Source: Chamaecrista fasciculata (Eukaryota; Streptophyta; Magnoliopsida; Fabales; Fabaceae). From it: a DNA stretch of 64,000 bases. Under the pieces are notes generated by a model that was not told where the DNA came from, made no database searches, and saw nothing but the letters and a program-made list of their open reading frames with translations. Positions 11,783 to 25,404 of the stretch are shown here, piece by piece (positions within the stretch are counted from its first letter, which is position 1; each line of letters starts with the position of its first letter). Both the position numbers and the translations under genes were made by a program. The stretch lies in the NCBI GenBank assembly GCA_003254925.1, contig QANZ01049750.1:31055-95054 (forward strand), given 5' to 3'.

Positions 11783-13156
11783 ATGGAGGAAGAATCCCAG
11801 CAGCAGCAACAACTTCTGGAAACTGAAGGCAATCCCAAGACACTTGGTCTAATTTCTCTGGTGTTTCTCATCTATTTTGAGGTCTCTGGTGGGCCTTATG
11901 GTGAAGAGTCCACGGTTGGGGCTGCAGGGCCACTTTTAGCCATCCTTGGCTTCCTCATCTTCCCCTTCATCTGGAGCATGCCGGAGGCTCTTATCACAGC
12001 TGAGCTAGCCACCGCCTTCCCCGGCAATGGCGGATTTGTCATTTGGGCTAATGAAGCCTTTGGTCCTTTTTGGGGTTCTCTCATGGGTTTCTGGAAGTTC
12101 TTCAGTGGGGTCATCAACATGGCTTCATACCCTGTTCTTTGTATTGACTATCTCAACCTAGTCATTCCATCTGTCTCTTCTGGCTCACCTCGCTATCTCT
12201 CCATATTCCTCTTCACCTCACTCCTCTCTTTTCTGAATTATACTGGTTTGACCATAGTTGGCTATACTGCAGTAGCTCTAGGTGTTGTTTCACTTATGCC
12301 ATTTCTATTGATTTCCTTGATTTCAATTCCCAGAATTCATCCCAGCAGATGGCTGAGTTTGGGTGAGAAGGGTGTGAAGAAGGATTGGAGTTTGTACTTC
12401 AATACCCTGTTTTGGAACTTGAACTTTTGGGATAGTGCTAGTACTTTGGCCGGTGAAGTTGAGGAACCCCAGAAAACATTCCCAAGGGCCTTGTTATCTG
12501 CTGGATTGCTCACTTGTTTGGCTTATATAATCCCTTTGCTGGCTGCCACTGGAGCCATACCACTTGACCAAGAAAATTGGTCTAATGGGTATTTTGCAGA
12601 TGTGGCTGAAATCATTGCCGGGAAGTGGTTGAAATACTGGATGGAAATTGGTGCTGTTCTATCCAACATTGGATTATTTGAAGCTCAATTAAGCAGTGCA
12701 GCGTACCAAATTCTGGGAATGGCAGATTTGGGATTTCTACCTGGGACTTTTGGTGAAAGATCCAGGTGGTTTAACACTCCTTGGTTGGGCATTCTGATGT
12801 CAACAGTGATATCCCTTGCAATGTCTTACCTGAGTTTCACAGATATTATATCAACAGTAAATTTCTTGTACAGTTTAGGGATGCTGTTGGAGTTGGCATC
12901 TTATCTTAGGTTGAGAAGCAAGTACCCAACATTGAAGAGGCCATTTGAGGTTCCAATGAGGTTGCCTGGTCTGGTAGTGATGTGTCTGGTGCCATCCGTG
13001 CTTCTACTCTATATCATTCTTATTGCTTCCAAAATTGTGTATGTGGTTAGTGCTTTATTGACTGCCCTTGGGATTCTGTTGTATTATTTCATGAATCTCT
13101 GCAAGTCCAAGAACTGGTTTCACTTCAGAAATGTTGGAGAAAGACTCCAAGATTAA
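11783..13156 (+). CDS. Polyamine / L-amino-acid transporter (APC superfamily, PHS type)
   Basis: The 457-residue protein belongs to the plant PUT/LAT branch of the amino acid-polyamine-organocation superfamily: proton-coupled uptake of polyamines and some amino acids across plasma or endomembranes. A short acidic, Gln-rich N-terminus leads into TM1 with [12 protein letters not shown], the signature Gly-rich helix break of the family. Next come [20 protein letters not shown] and [17 protein letters not shown], typical of this branch; about 12 hydrophobic segments follow. [19 protein letters not shown] is another family hallmark. The closest remembered relative is Arabidopsis At3g19553 (PUT5/LAT5). 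The reading frame is open upstream to 11708, but the only in-frame ATG is at 11783. The gene is intronless, as family members often are. Confidence 0.92.
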   Translation: MEEESQQQQQLLETEGNPKTLGLISLVFLIYFEVSGGPYGEESTVGAAGPLLAILGFLIFPFIWSMPEALITAELATAFPGNGGFVIWANEAFGPFWGSLMGFWKFFSGVINMASYPVLCIDYLNLVIPSVSSGSPRYLSIFLFTSLLSFLNYTGLTIVGYTAVALGVVSLMPFLLISLISIPRIHPSRWLSLGEKGVKKDWSLYFNTLFWNLNFWDSASTLAGEVEEPQKTFPRALLSAGLLTCLAYIIPLLAATGAIPLDQENWSNGYFADVAEIIAGKWLKYWMEIGAVLSNIGLFEAQLSSAAYQILGMADLGFLPGTFGERSRWFNTPWLGILMSTVISLAMSYLSFTDIISTVNFLYSLGMLLELASYLRLRSKYPTLKRPFEVPMRLPGLVVMCLVPSVLLLYIILIASKIVYVVSALLTALGILLYYFMNLCKSKNWFHFRNVGERLQD

Positions 13157-13457
13157 CACCACTGTGATTTATAGAAGCTGGGGATCATTCATTACTCCTA
13201 GTGCATATTTAATATTTTGTTTATTATATTCAAGAAAGTGATTGCTCCGAATTTGTTATTATGATTTTTTTTTTCAGATGAAATTTAGAGCATGGATTCT
13301 CTTTAATTTGATGTCCCTTCATATTTTATCTTCACTGAAGGGAAGTAATCATTTTCCGACTACTCCTGCAACTTTATGACTTCTTAGGAGGAAATCCAAC
13401 ACGAACTAGTGAGTTGTGACAACTGACAAGCACCTATTTAATATGGGCTAAAAATTT
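13157..13457. other. 3' flank of the transporter gene
   Basis: AT-rich downstream flank that probably contains the polyadenylation site. No further features are seen before the foldback element. Confidence 0.4.
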
Positions 13458-14233
13458 ATTTTGGTCTCCAATGTTTATCTTAAATTTTCTTTTGGTCCTT
13501 AATAATTTTTTGTTTTGTTTTAGTCTTTAGTGTTTTCTAAAAGTTTCATAATTGGTCCCTAACTATTGAATGTGGTCATATATCTCTTTTCAAACACGAA
13601 CGCAATGAAATCAAAGCAACTGGTTAAATTTAGTGAGTTTTTTCTTTGTTCAGTTGGAGTCATCGACAAATGAAATAAAATTGGGCTAAGAAATGAACTG
13701 TTTGTTTCGTGAATTTAGTCATATCTCTCTCGTCTCAAATTCAAATGTAACGAAATCAAAGCTAAAAATTGCTCTTGACAAACTCTTTCTCTGTCTAATT
13801 GGGGTTATTGGAGTTAAATAGTACTTCGAAAGTGAGTTTGGTTAGCACTATTTGACCTCGTTTGCCGATAAACCTCATCTAGACAGAGAAAGAATTAGTC
13901 AAGAGTACTTTGTAACTTCAATTTCGTTGTATTCAGATTTGAAACGAGAGAGATATGACCAAATTCATGAAACAAACGATCTATTTTTTTACCCGATTTC
14001 ATGTTCGATTTGACTTTTTTTGCAGATAACTTCATCTAGACAAAAAAATAACTCATAAAATTTAACATTTAGCTATGCTTTCATTGTTTTCAGGTTTGAA
14101 ACGAGAGAGATATAACCACATTCAATAATTAATGACTAATTGTGAAATTTTTAAGAAACATTAAGGATCAAAACAAAACAAAAAAAAAGGGACCAAAACG
14201 ATACTTAGGATAAATATTAGCGACCAAAATAAG
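13458..14233. mobile_element. Large foldback element (about 780 bp)
   Basis: The two halves are inverted copies. Outer arms carry TTATTTTGGTC and CCAAAATAAGG. Inner arms carry CATATCTCTC and GAGAGATATGACCAAATTCA, plus inverted copies of CTTTCTCTGTCTA. No ORF. Boundaries are approximate; the 9-bp flanks match only partly. It shares its inner sequence with the element at 36612-37150 and the truncated copy at 19100-19435. Confidence 0.6.
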
Positions 14234-14239
14234 GTCTTG

Positions 14240-16366
14240 ACCATTAACATTTATGATATCTGCATGGGCATAACAGTTTCTTATTCCTTTTTTATTCTTA
14301 GGTTAGCAATACCAGAATTGAAACATATAACTCTTTCACGCTTATTAATGCCTTTCTTGTATTTGCCATTCTATTTATAGCTTGTCTTTGATCGATGTTG
14401 TAAATTGCCATTCTATCTAGGATTTGAAAGAAGACAAACATGTCGGGCTTCTTTGCAGGCTTAAAAGTTAAGTAAAATGAGATAGTAATCTACACAAATG
14501 TTTAGGAAATTACGTAAATCAAAGTTGTAAAGTAAAGGGTGCATAATACAGTGTTATAGCCATAGGCAAGGGAACAACTGAACAAGATTTTGTAAAATTA
14601 GGAAGAGTCCAGAATCCAGTAAAGATGTGTGTTCTGTCAATGGGCCATGTCTTCCAGCTATAAGTATGTCTTTCGTTGTACAAAAAGTACAAACTACGAG
14701 TTATTGGATTTGGCCAATAGTCAGTTGGGCCCAAAGCGAAAATGCCCACGGTCATAATAGGCCCATAGATAGCAAGGTCTATTTGTACATATATACAGAT
14801 CAGCTGTTCTTATGCTCCTTTTGACCAAAAAACAAAAATTGTTCCAATGTTCCCCATTCTCTGCAATCCTCTCAAAAATCAAAATGTCCCTTCAATATAT
14901 TTTTGAAATTTATATTTCTGTGAACACTCACATCGGATGAAGTAATAATAAATCCTTCTAACAAGGTAAATTATTTAATTGGTTAAATTATAATAAATAT
15001 GTTTTTATAGAAATAAAATAACCAAATAGATAGAATTTTTTTAAAAAAATTTAATATAACAATATTGTTTATTAAAAATTAAAAATATTTTCATGCCCCT
15101 AGATTTTTGAAAGAGTTACCAGTTCAATCAATCCAAATGGTGATTAAATTCTGGCCACAAAACTGATGATGACTAAATTTGATTATATATATCGTGAAAA
15201 TATGAACAAAAAAATTAAAATCATTAAAAATTTCTCATAAACAATATATTTTTTAATCCTATAAGGGTAATGATGACATATTCTTTATTTATTTTTTTCT
15301 ACTTTCACGTTATTTTTCCTTTCTGGTTACTGAACTGATAAAGCATAGGATTAAGACTATTGGCTCATACTAACCTAAAGTTTATCCAACCAGATTTCTA
15401 TTTTTTTCTCTTATGATTACAATTTAATACATTTTTTTTATTGAAATGATTAAAAATAAATAAATTATGCATGTTAATGAATTGTAGTTGAACCGACCAG
15501 ATCATGATGTGCAGTCGAATTTTAAAACCATTATTCTGGACATAAAAGATATGTGTGATGTGTCGACGTGAGTGATGGACAGTAACATGAACACATTTCT
15601 TAAACCCAAATTGTAGGTAGTGTTAGAGATAAGTTAAATATTGGGTATGTAGATTTGAGCGTATATATATTAAAATATAATATAAGAGAAGTAAATAGAC
15701 AAGTGAAAGGTGGGTCTTACACGTATATAATCGGTCACAAAAAGAAAAACGCAGTTGAAAATTGTTAATTTCGCCCCTATGTGTGTAATAGATGCGGGCT
15801 AATGTTTCAATTATCGAAATTTATATGCCCTGACTATATACACATTAAAGGGTCGAACTTAATAAGTAATTAACAAACTCTAAATGCCGTCGTTTTCCTG
15901 AGCCTCTACATTATTATCTTCTATTATTTTGATATGGTTTCGAAATATCTTTTAAGGATAATATGGTATCAACGTGAAAAATATCTTTACATACTAAAAT
16001 TATTCAGGGCAATGGACAACTTTCCCGCCAATAAAGGGAATTGTCATGGAAACCAAAACATGTGCGTGAGTCAGAGTGTGTTTGTCCGAACGGAAAATAA
16101 CGCTATAACTATTATTAAAGCTACCTTTACATATTTGCAACGAAAACTGATTAGGAAATCCCAAATTGGCAACGATACTATATATCACCAACCAGTTGCG
16201 GGTGCACGCAACCTAGCTAATTAATAAGTAAGGATAGAGTTATCCGAAATTTGGAATGGATATTTTGGATCATCACTTCATTAAGATCAATCATCATACA
16301 TTTACGTATAAGTATAACCACTCCTACTAATTAATACTATATATACAATAAAAACCAATAAAAACC
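14240..16366. other. Intergenic, no gene
   Basis: AT-rich sequence. The short ORFs at 14519-14824 and 15934-16224 lack recognisable motifs and splice context. I found no RNA gene or clear element boundary. Confidence 0.55.
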
Positions 16367-16379
16367 AATTAAACTCCGC

Positions 16380-18120
16380 GCAAAAAAACCCCAGACAACC
16401 GTCTTCGGCATTACTTACCTGACTTTTTTTCATCACTTATTGACATTAAAAGGTGGTTTAGTTATTTTTTTCCATGGATGGTCTACCTGAACATCTCTCC
16501 TCATTTATTATTTATTTTTATACTTTTTTTAAAAAAAAAAACATCTCTCCACAACATTAAAACATTTTTTGTTTTTGTTTATAATTTATTTTTTCAAAAG
16601 TGTCTCTCTTCCGTCATATTTATTATTTTCATAATTTTTTCTACTGTAAATTTATTTTTTTTGGGATCTAGTTTAATATTTTATATCTACTAATATTTGA
16701 GTCTTATATATACTAATATTTAAACTATTGAATACTGTGAAACGAGAGGAGTGAGAGAATATTTCGCAATAAAGTTTGGACTAATTAAAATTAAGAGTAA
16801 ACTAGCAATTTGGTCCCTGAAAGATCATCGAGCTGACAACTTAGTCCCTGAAAGATCAAAACGGTATATTTTTTAGTCCATAAAAGATTAAAACGGTATA
16901 CTATTTAGTCCATAAAAAGGACTAAATAGTATACCATTTTGATCTTTCAGGGACTAAATTATACATTTCAATCTTTTAGGGACCGAATTGTTAGCTCGGT
17001 AATCTTTTAGGGATTGAATTGTTAGTTTACTCTAAAATTAATTAACAGTAATACAAGATACTGGTTAGAGTTTTGTTAATAAATTTATGTTTTATTAATA
17101 TTTTTTTATACTGATTAGAGTTTTTTAAAATTAATTTCAATTTTTTTAAAAATAACATTGAATTTTATTAGTAATTTTTTAAATGTGAATTTTTTTGTGA
17201 TTGTTCTTTATATTTATTCTTTATGTTATTTATTATTATTTTTATTATAGTAATAAAAAAGCAACAAATTTGAAAATAAATAATAAAAAAAAGTTGACTA
17301 CTCTACGTGTGTGTGTGTGTTTAAAAAATTATTAAAATAATAAATATGATGGGAGAGACTTTTTAAAAAAATAAATCATAAAAAGAAGAAAAAAAATATA
17401 TTAATGTTGAGGAGAGAAGTTTTTTTAAAAAAAAGTATAAAAATACAAAATAAATGAGGAGAGAGAGTTCAGGTGAACTATCCATAGAAAAAAATAACTA
17501 AAATACCTTTTAATGTCAATAAGTAATGAGAGAGAGTCAAGTGAGTAATAAAGCCGTCCTCCTTGTTCTCTCTGTTCTCTCTGTTCTCTCTCTATTCTTT
17601 TCGGTTTTTCTTTGGTTTTCTCTTCCATTCACCAGGTTCTTCATCTCTTTTAATTGATAGGGAGGGATTGTGATCATTAAAATTCTTCCTTATTATTTTA
17701 TCTTTGTTTTAGTTTTTCAATTCAATGAATCAGATTTTGTATCCCTTAATTTAGTGGTGGTGTCTAGATTTATTTCTAGATTTAGTCTTTTCTTGTAAAA
17801 GATTCTGTTCCAAGCACTAGATCAGTTTAGATCTGAGCATCTATGTCGGAAAACATTATTTGTTTTGACATCTACATTTGAGATGAACACTACTTGTCTG
17901 ATATGCAGAAGGTTTATCCGTAAATCGTTGGCAACACCAATATCAGTGATGAATTTCATCCTATTGATTGGATCAATTGTACTCTTATCTGTTTTTATAG
18001 TTCAACATTGTTTGCAAGTTATTCTTCTATATCGTTAGATTGAAGTTTTCTGATTAATTGTAAGTGCCGTTTGACTTTTCTATAGTTTGAGTATAATTGA
18101 TGCTTTCAAAAAAAAAATAA
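16380..18120 (+). mobile_element. Composite insertion with A-rich tail and 13-bp target duplication
   Basis: A perfect 13-bp direct repeat, AATTAAACTCCGC, flanks the segment (16367-16379 and 18121-18133). An A-rich tail, AAAAAAAAAATAA, abuts the right copy. That is the signature of target-primed retrotransposition. Inside, arms at about 16405-16700 and 17230-17556 are inverted copies forming a foldback element. A second small element (16795-17032) is nested in its loop. About 560 bp of unique sequence (17557-18107) precedes the tail. No reverse transcriptase is encoded. Confidence 0.55.
16795..17032. mobile_element. Nested foldback MITE with 9-bp TSD (238 bp)
   Basis: Termini GAGTAAACTAGCAATT and AATTGTTAGTTTACTC are inverted repeats. 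A perfect 9-bp duplication TAAAATTAA flanks the element (16786-16794 and 17033-17041). The whole element is an imperfect palindrome built from repeats of GGTCCCTGAAAGATC. It shares the GAGTAAA terminus with the Pack-MULE at 53262. Confidence 0.8.
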
Positions 18121-18133
18121 AATTAAACTCCGC

Positions 18134-19099
18134 CAAATAAGTATACATGAGCGGATCAGACTCTGTACTGTACCCAAATATTCAATTCAGTTTTGGTCAA
18201 ATCAGGTCACTGTGTTAAATCATATTGATTTTATTTTCATTTAATTGGTTTAACTTGGTATTTAATTTTTTATATACTTTTTAACTTATATAAATATATA
18301 TTAACCAAAAAGATTGTATAAAGAAGATGAATGTTATATAATTAACAAATTAAATTTAATATATTTATCAATAAAATATATTTAATATTTTTTTGAAAAA
18401 AAATCTGAACTTATATGAGTCCAAAACTATCAAAATCATGATTTTACCTGACCCAATATAATCCAATCTATTAAGAAAAAAAGATCAAGTGAAACCGAAA
18501 TGGCTCAGCTGATGAACATCCACACTTAGCCCTACACTATATGTTATATGGCAACATTTTGCATATATGACTGGTAGGAAATTGAATTAATATTATACCC
18601 TTTTTTAATATATTACTAAATTAAAGAAAAGACGATCACGTTAATAGGTTATAGAGTTATCTACAACTCCAAGTGGTTAAGCTAATAAGTAAGCATTACG
18701 GCATGTGTTAATCCTTTGCAATAGTTTTGATGAAATATGTAATTAATTATATTGTATGGAGAATGGATAAAGAAGAGAGATAGGATGTGTATATATTGAG
18801 TATAATGAGCAGTACTGCATATTTAGTAGTGGTGAGTCATAAATGATAAGATCAAAAGCTCAAAACAGGAAATGGGGTAGCAGCCTGCAAGATGATTAAT
18901 GGACGAATGATAAATAATGAAGAAGATGATGGCATATGCATATGCATATGCATCCATCAATATAATTATGCATTGTCGCGTCGTATTCTTGACACAAAGT
19001 GCAAACCACATCCTTAATAATTGACTACCCACTCACTCACCCTCCAAAAAGTGCATTTCACTGTACAAAGTACAAACGTTTAAGATTTCAAACAAAAAA
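18134..19099. other. Intergenic, no gene
   Basis: AT-rich. The only structure noted is a short (CATATG)n tract near 18933-18952 and a weak minus-strand ORF (18823-19032) without recognisable content. Confidence 0.5.
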
Positions 19100-19435
19100 A
19101 AAAGTTAAAGCTATTTTTGATCTTAAATATACATTGTAAGATTCATTTTCATTTTTTATGTTTTAAAATATTTAAATTAATTTTAAATATATTAACAAAA
19201 TGTTTATCATCATATTTATTTGATTTCAAGTTTAAATGTAACGAATTTAAAGTTAGTACATTATTTTATTTTAGTTGAGGTCGTTAGTAAACAAGATCAA
19301 ATTTATCTTAAAAGTAGACCATTTAATTATTTCATGACCAAATAAGCAAAATTGATTATACATATCTCATTTCAAGTTTGAATACAACGAATTCAAAATT
19401 ACGGATTACTCTTAACAAATCATTTAAATATGAAA
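19100..19435. mobile_element. Degenerate foldback element, truncated
   Basis: Contains diverged blocks of the 13458/36612 family (TTTGAAT..CAACGAATTCAAA, TTCAAGTTTAAATGTAACGAA, CTCTTAACAAATC). It ends abruptly at the Helitron terminus at 19436, so the missing right arm was probably displaced by that insertion. Confidence 0.45.
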
Positions 19436-19470
19436 CTAGCTATAGGACCCGTGCGTTGCACGGGGAGATG
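19436..19470 (-). mobile_element. Helitron 3' terminus (minus strand)
   Basis: On the minus strand a hairpin CCCGTGCAACGCACGGG is followed by TCCTATAG and then CTAG before a T. This is the Helitron 3' end layout. The CCGTGCGTTGCACGG hairpin is a common plant Helitron signature. The 5' TC boundary, further right in the window, could not be located, so element length is unknown. Confidence 0.55.
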
Positions 19471-22400
19471 CTAATTGTAAATGCTTCCAAAGTTATTTTT
19501 CAGTTATGACTGATATGATGAAATTGTTACTGATATGTATTTTAATTTTTTATTGTTACATAGTGATATGCCTTTATAAACCAAAATAAATGTATCATAT
19601 CCCAATATAAGGGGTTTGATTTATTTGTGATCCTATAACCATGAACCAATGTCCTTTTATAAATAGCAATGCTTAGCATAAAAAGAATTGTAGAAAAAAA
19701 ACATCAAATTGCCATATACACCAGTGGTTGGTACACACAATTAATCCAAACCATCCAATGGTTGTCAAAAACAAAAAAATAAACGAATATCCTTCATAAT
19801 AATTCAAAAACTTAACATGTTCAATCTATAGTCATTAATCATGTTCAATTGATTTGTAATATCACTATATTTGACCGCTTGTCTAAAATAACAATATGAT
19901 TTAACTCATATAATTGCCAAAACAATCATTATTAATTTACAATTTACAACATGGAATATCAACTTTTTATGACTGTTTTAATTGTTTCTAATCGTAGTAT
20001 ACTATCAAACAATAGTTGCCCATAATAAATTTCAAAAGTAACCACAATTAGTAATTGGGTTACACGTCTATCAAATTAATCAAATTTTCATTACGGATTA
20101 TATATAATTATATTTTAAAAACGCGTATATAAAATCAATCATTAATTATTTTATGTGTATTCGAATATAGTTCATCGTTAAATATTACTATTGTTGAATA
20201 CCAATAACAAATTCAATATATGTTCTAATTTCCTCTATTAATATATAATAAATTGATGCAAAAACAAACTCTTTTTTTTAACGTATGATAATATAGTATT
20301 ACATAATACAAATTATTTTAAAATGATTCTATTTGAGCAAGCTATTAATGAAATACGTAGGAATTCCTAGATATTACTAATTTCACACTTATGATATATA
20401 TCATGTTATTAGGAATACTATCTTACTTTTCCTTATTAGCAATTACTGCCATATTTGATACCTTTACTGAAATGACAGATGAGATAAATATGAAAAAATT
20501 CAATAATTTAAAACTAAAATAAAATATTTTACTAAAAAATAGAACCAATTTAAACATTTTGAGGCATACAATATCAAAATAATATTTAAACATACATTTA
20601 AAATCAAAATAACTCTTTTGACAAAAACAAAAACAATCATACATGCATAGTATTAGAGTAATCTAATTTGTATTTTTTTAATTTTTTTAAAACTAAACAT
20701 ATTTTTAATAGGAAAATAAATTTTCCACAAAAAAAAAGTATTTAAAATAGTTAAGTGCCCCTATATTTATTAACTATGTATCTTTATCTATAGAAAAAAG
20801 AGGATGTACTAGAGAATGTTGATTTTATAGCGGTTCTTAAAATTTATATAAATAATTTTCAATATTTATCAAAATTTTTAAAATATTCTGTTATATCTTT
20901 ATTTTCTAAAAAATTTGATGATATACCTTCTAGAACATTGCCCCACACTCGTTTAACTTATCTCCACTCGATTGATGGATGTGTCGTATTAAAAAGTTGA
21001 AAATTCCACATGTGACGTGCCCTCTTTTTTTCTTTCCCACCATTTGTTCTTGAAAATTTCTAAAAATATATTGAAAAATATCAATTTTTGATCATCAAAT
21101 CATTTATATATAGATATATATAGTAAATATATATTTTAAAACACAATTCCATAATAATAAAAAAAATTGTCGTAATACTTTTTTCTTTCCTTATTCTCCC
21201 TTCGTTTCCCTTAACAATTAACATATAAGATAATAAATAATGCAAATTCTCAATGCCGTGTTGCTTGTTTATTTGAAAATTCGATGATCACTACTATCGT
21301 CCCTCTGATTAACATAGGTTGAAGACGTTTTACTTGGCCAAATTACCTTTGTGATCTTTCAACGTACCTTTCAAACTTTAATTATAATGGACCTATTTCC
21401 AATTGTAATTCATGCATTACAACCTTTTCCTTTCCCTTTTTCTGTTCCTATTAAACCCCTCATATATAAATAATGTAACGCTTTTATATAATTACACTTA
21501 TTTTCAAACACAATAGTATGGATTGAATTAAGATTCAAAGTGTCAATAAAAAAATTATAGGTGTCTCTTCCATCTTCCCTTTCACTCTGTCAATTCCAGA
21601 TATATGTATCAAAGAATCGTAATGAATCGCAGGGTGCATGCGGGTTGAATTAATTGTAAGGATTTCGAATGCGTACCTAATTAAATGTAAAATTGGTAGT
21701 ATGTATATACATAGGACAATTCATATTCATTATTCTGTGAATGCTTAGTTGGACAGAACGTGATTTGCTTTATGAACGACAAGATTTAATCCTAACTAGG
21801 AAATTATTATATATTATTAATCGGTTCATACTTCATAGTCTTAATATTTGATTAAAAAATGTTTATTATTTCCGCCAAAAATATGGAATCTTGACCAGCA
21901 CCTGCCGTGTGTACCATTGGCCATTAATGTTTGTGAATTGTGTTAAGTATAACACTCCTTATTTTTTGTAAAGAAAATGACAATTCCAATTTTGGACTTG
22001 CTGCAAGGGATTTCTACGAGTCTAGTACAGAGTATTCTCTCTCGCTACTTAATTAGTTTCTAGAAAACTCATTCATCGTTCTGGAAACATATATATGGAT
22101 GGACGAATATAAATATGAATAAAATAAATAACAGATCCCGGACAATAATAAATTAAAGCAATACAAATCTGTACGACTCTAAATATTTTTTCCTGATTTA
22201 TTTTTTTAATTGATGTGCAGCCTGTTTTCATAATCTGATTACTTTTTTATTTGCTGTTTTTTCATTGATGTGACAAGAAAAAAAAATTACTTTTGATTTT
22301 GCTTAAGTTCTTGAGATTAAGACTACAATTTGGATGCCAGCTCTTGTTGTTCTCAAAGGATCACCCAAGTAAGACATAACAAGTAAGAAGGCGCGACAAC

Positions 22401-24028
22401 AAGGAAAAAGTGCATCATTGTGTTTAAGATTTATATAAATAGTCCTCTTCTTTTTAATTCGCTTTCACTCGGTAAACTCATCACTCTTCCAAACATGTCC
22501 CATGAATTTCGTCTGCGTTCACGCTTGGATACTTCATACTTTCACATTATAATAAATCAAATCAAAATTTGGGTTATTTTGTACACATTAATAGAGGGTC
22601 TTGTGATGTTATAGTTTTCCGGTATGAGGATATATGATCATAATATTAGAAAAATAAAAACAAAAGTGTAATAATATAAGTCAAAGTCTTGGGTCTTGTA
22701 TGTGTGGAAAAATATCATGTACTGATGTACATATATGGGGTGGCGGTACGATTACACCAGTGCATAGAGAGATGACAATAATGTGGAAAACTTTATTTTA
22801 TTTATTATGGATAACTTCTATTTATGCAATGTCGCAACCATTGTGACTATGACAATATTAATTATCCATGTCAACTCTTATCCACATCCATGCCCAAAAA
22901 TTTAAATTCTTATCCGTATATCTCTCTTATTGTGTACATTTTTATGTGTGTTATAAAATTTAAAATTTTCTGGTTCAAAAAAAAATTTTAATTTTCAAAC
23001 CTCGCATCTTATCCATTTCCCTGCCACGTGCCCCTCCCAAATCCATCCTCATCTATTTCTGTCCCTCTTTACCTTTTTTTTTTTTTTCATAGAAGTCCCT
23101 CTTTACCCTTTTCACTTTTTTTTTTCTTTGGTAAAAACCCTATTCACTTTTCACTGTCACGACCTTTACTTCTAATCTTATCCTTTTCCCTTCAACAATT
23201 TTCCAACATACACCCCAATCTTATTTCATTTCCATTTCCCCATACACATATGGTATATTCAGGCAAAAAATAAAATAAAAAACACATGGTATATCCACTT
23301 ATTAATACTATGTTCTAAATAACATCCTACACTGACACTACAACTGCAGTACTGCACAATCACACACCTCACTCTTTCTTTTTTATTCTTTAAACGCTGC
23401 AGTCTTTTTTTTTCCTCAACACAATAAATTAAGATCTATATTTTTCAAACATCTATCTTAGTCCCTAATGTCATGAAAAAGGGATAACAATTGTATTAAA
23501 AGTTAATTACATTTGACAATTCAAAGATATTGAGGTAATTAAGAAAAAAAAGTATGTACGTAACATATAAGTAGCGTTTTTCATTTCCCATAATTCTATT
23601 ATTGTTGGGAATCACATAATATAAAAAAATATTTTGGATGAGTTAAAATAATTTTGAGGTTATTTTAAAATACGTCTGTGAATATTATAATTTTGTGTTT
23701 AGTTCAACTTTGATAATGTAAAAAATGTTTAATACATTTTCAAATATGCATTTAACTTTTTATTTTATCGAAATTCACCAAAAAAATTTTTGAGAATAAT
23801 TTTAAAAATTATGTTTTGTTTTTACATCATAAAAAAAATCTATGGTTATTAAAAGTTTTAAATAACATTAACAATTTCATAAAAAAAATATCATTTCAAA
23901 ATACAATGTCTATAATTCTTAAAACAACAAAATAGTCTAAAAATTAAAAAATTCATCACTCAAAACATAACTAACATAATTATCAAAATAACACAATAAA
24001 AACTCATACCTAATAGATGACTCACTAA
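19471..24028. other. Long AT-rich intergenic tract, no gene
   Basis: The left part may belong to the Helitron whose end is at 19436. All ORFs are under 85 codons and lysine/isoleucine/phenylalanine-rich by composition. Pyrimidine-rich tracts occur at 23030-23230. No RNA gene, transposase or gene fragment recognised. Confidence 0.5.
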
Positions 24029-24366
24029 GGCTCCGTTTGGTAGCCATGAAAAGAGTTTTACATTGTAAAACTCCACGAATTTCGAGACTTTCATGTGTTT
24101 GGTATGGTAATTTAAGCTATGTAAAGTGGATTACAATGTAAAGGGTTTTACATTACATAGGCCATTTTTCTTTACTTCACATTTCTGATGTAATTCAAGT
24201 CTACCTAGGGAATTATGGTAGAATTCCTAATTTGCCCCTCTCACTCTCATCCCATTTTCTCCCCCTAAGGTGGCCGGCGACAGCGGCGGCGGNTTTCCTT
24301 TCCCTCACAATTTTTCCCTTGTAAAACCCTTTCCTTTACATACCCCCAACCTTACCAAATGGACCC
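24029..24366. mobile_element. PIF/Harbinger-like MITE, copy 1 (collapsed)
   Basis: Starts GGCTCCGTTTGGTA and ends TACCAAATGGACCC, with a TAA duplication on both sides. These are the termini and 3-bp TSD of Tourist/PIF-Harbinger elements. Compared with copies at 37175 and 55206, the GC-rich minisatellite and the following ~100 bp are missing. A single N stands exactly at the junction (24292), so the assembly probably collapsed here. Confidence 0.7.
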
Positions 24367-24708
24367 TAAGAAAATTTGAAGTGGAGAAGGTTAATAGAAC
24401 AAAGCTTTTTTTTATTATAAATAAAAAAAATAGAAGAAAGCTTAATTAGTTAGGTTAACTTGAAAATGACAATATAATTGTTTTAAATAAACAAAAATAA
24501 TCTCATCCAATAGAATTATACTAATTCCATCGCCGTAAGGTGAGATTAAGAAATAAACAATTCATGAGAATAAATTACTCTAGAAACTACAATATTTTTG
24601 AAATTAATTTTTTAATCTACGTACCATAGTCAAAATTAATATATTCCACAGCTCACAATCCCACAAATATTTTTCTAATTGGCCTACCAAAGGCTTCCAT
24701 AATTTTTT

Positions 24709-25137
24709 GGGTAAATTACATTTTGGTACCCTATGATTTGACCTTATTTCACTTTGGTACCCTGTGGTTTGAAACTTGACATTTTGATACCATGTGGTAT
24801 TCTCTATTAACATTTTGGTACCCTTGAAGCTATTTTGTAATTTTAACCATAACAAATTTTGCAAAAATTACATATTGACCCCAAAATTTTTTCAAAAAAT
24901 TATAAATAGGTCCCTAGATACATATTATCTAGGGGCTAAAATGAAAACTTTAAAAAAAATTTGGAGTCAACATGTAATTTTTGTAAAATTTGTTATGATT
25001 AAAATTACAAAATAGTTCCAAAGGGTACCAAAGTGTTAAAAGAGAATACCACAGGATTCCAAAATGTCAGATTCCAAACCACAGGGTATCAACGTGAAAT
25101 AGGGTCAAACTACAAGGTACTAAAGTGGTATTTACCC
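24709..25137. mobile_element. Foldback MITE with 9-bp TSD (429 bp)
   Basis: Almost a full-length palindrome. GGGTAAATTACATTTTGGTACC opens it and ...GGTATTTACCC closes it, and perfect TAATTTTTT duplications flank it (24700-24708, 25138-25146). Non-coding, Mutator-like by TSD length. Confidence 0.8.
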
Positions 25138-25404
25138 TAATTTTTTAGAAGATTTTGATTTGCGAGTGGGGAGAGTTTAATTAGTTATATTAATATCTAA
25201 AATCAGTTTTCTGTAATAAATCGGTTAAAGTGTTTTAGACACAAGTAAACAAAGTAGGGGAAGTGACGTTTGAAAATAAAGTAAAGTATTACTCTGAGTT
25301 AGGATTAACTTTTTCATCAAGTTGTCGGTTTTGTTTTTTTTTTTTTGGGCATTTCAAGTTGCTCAGTTGAAAAATTGAATGGGCAAACTGAATTTTTGAT
25401 TTCA

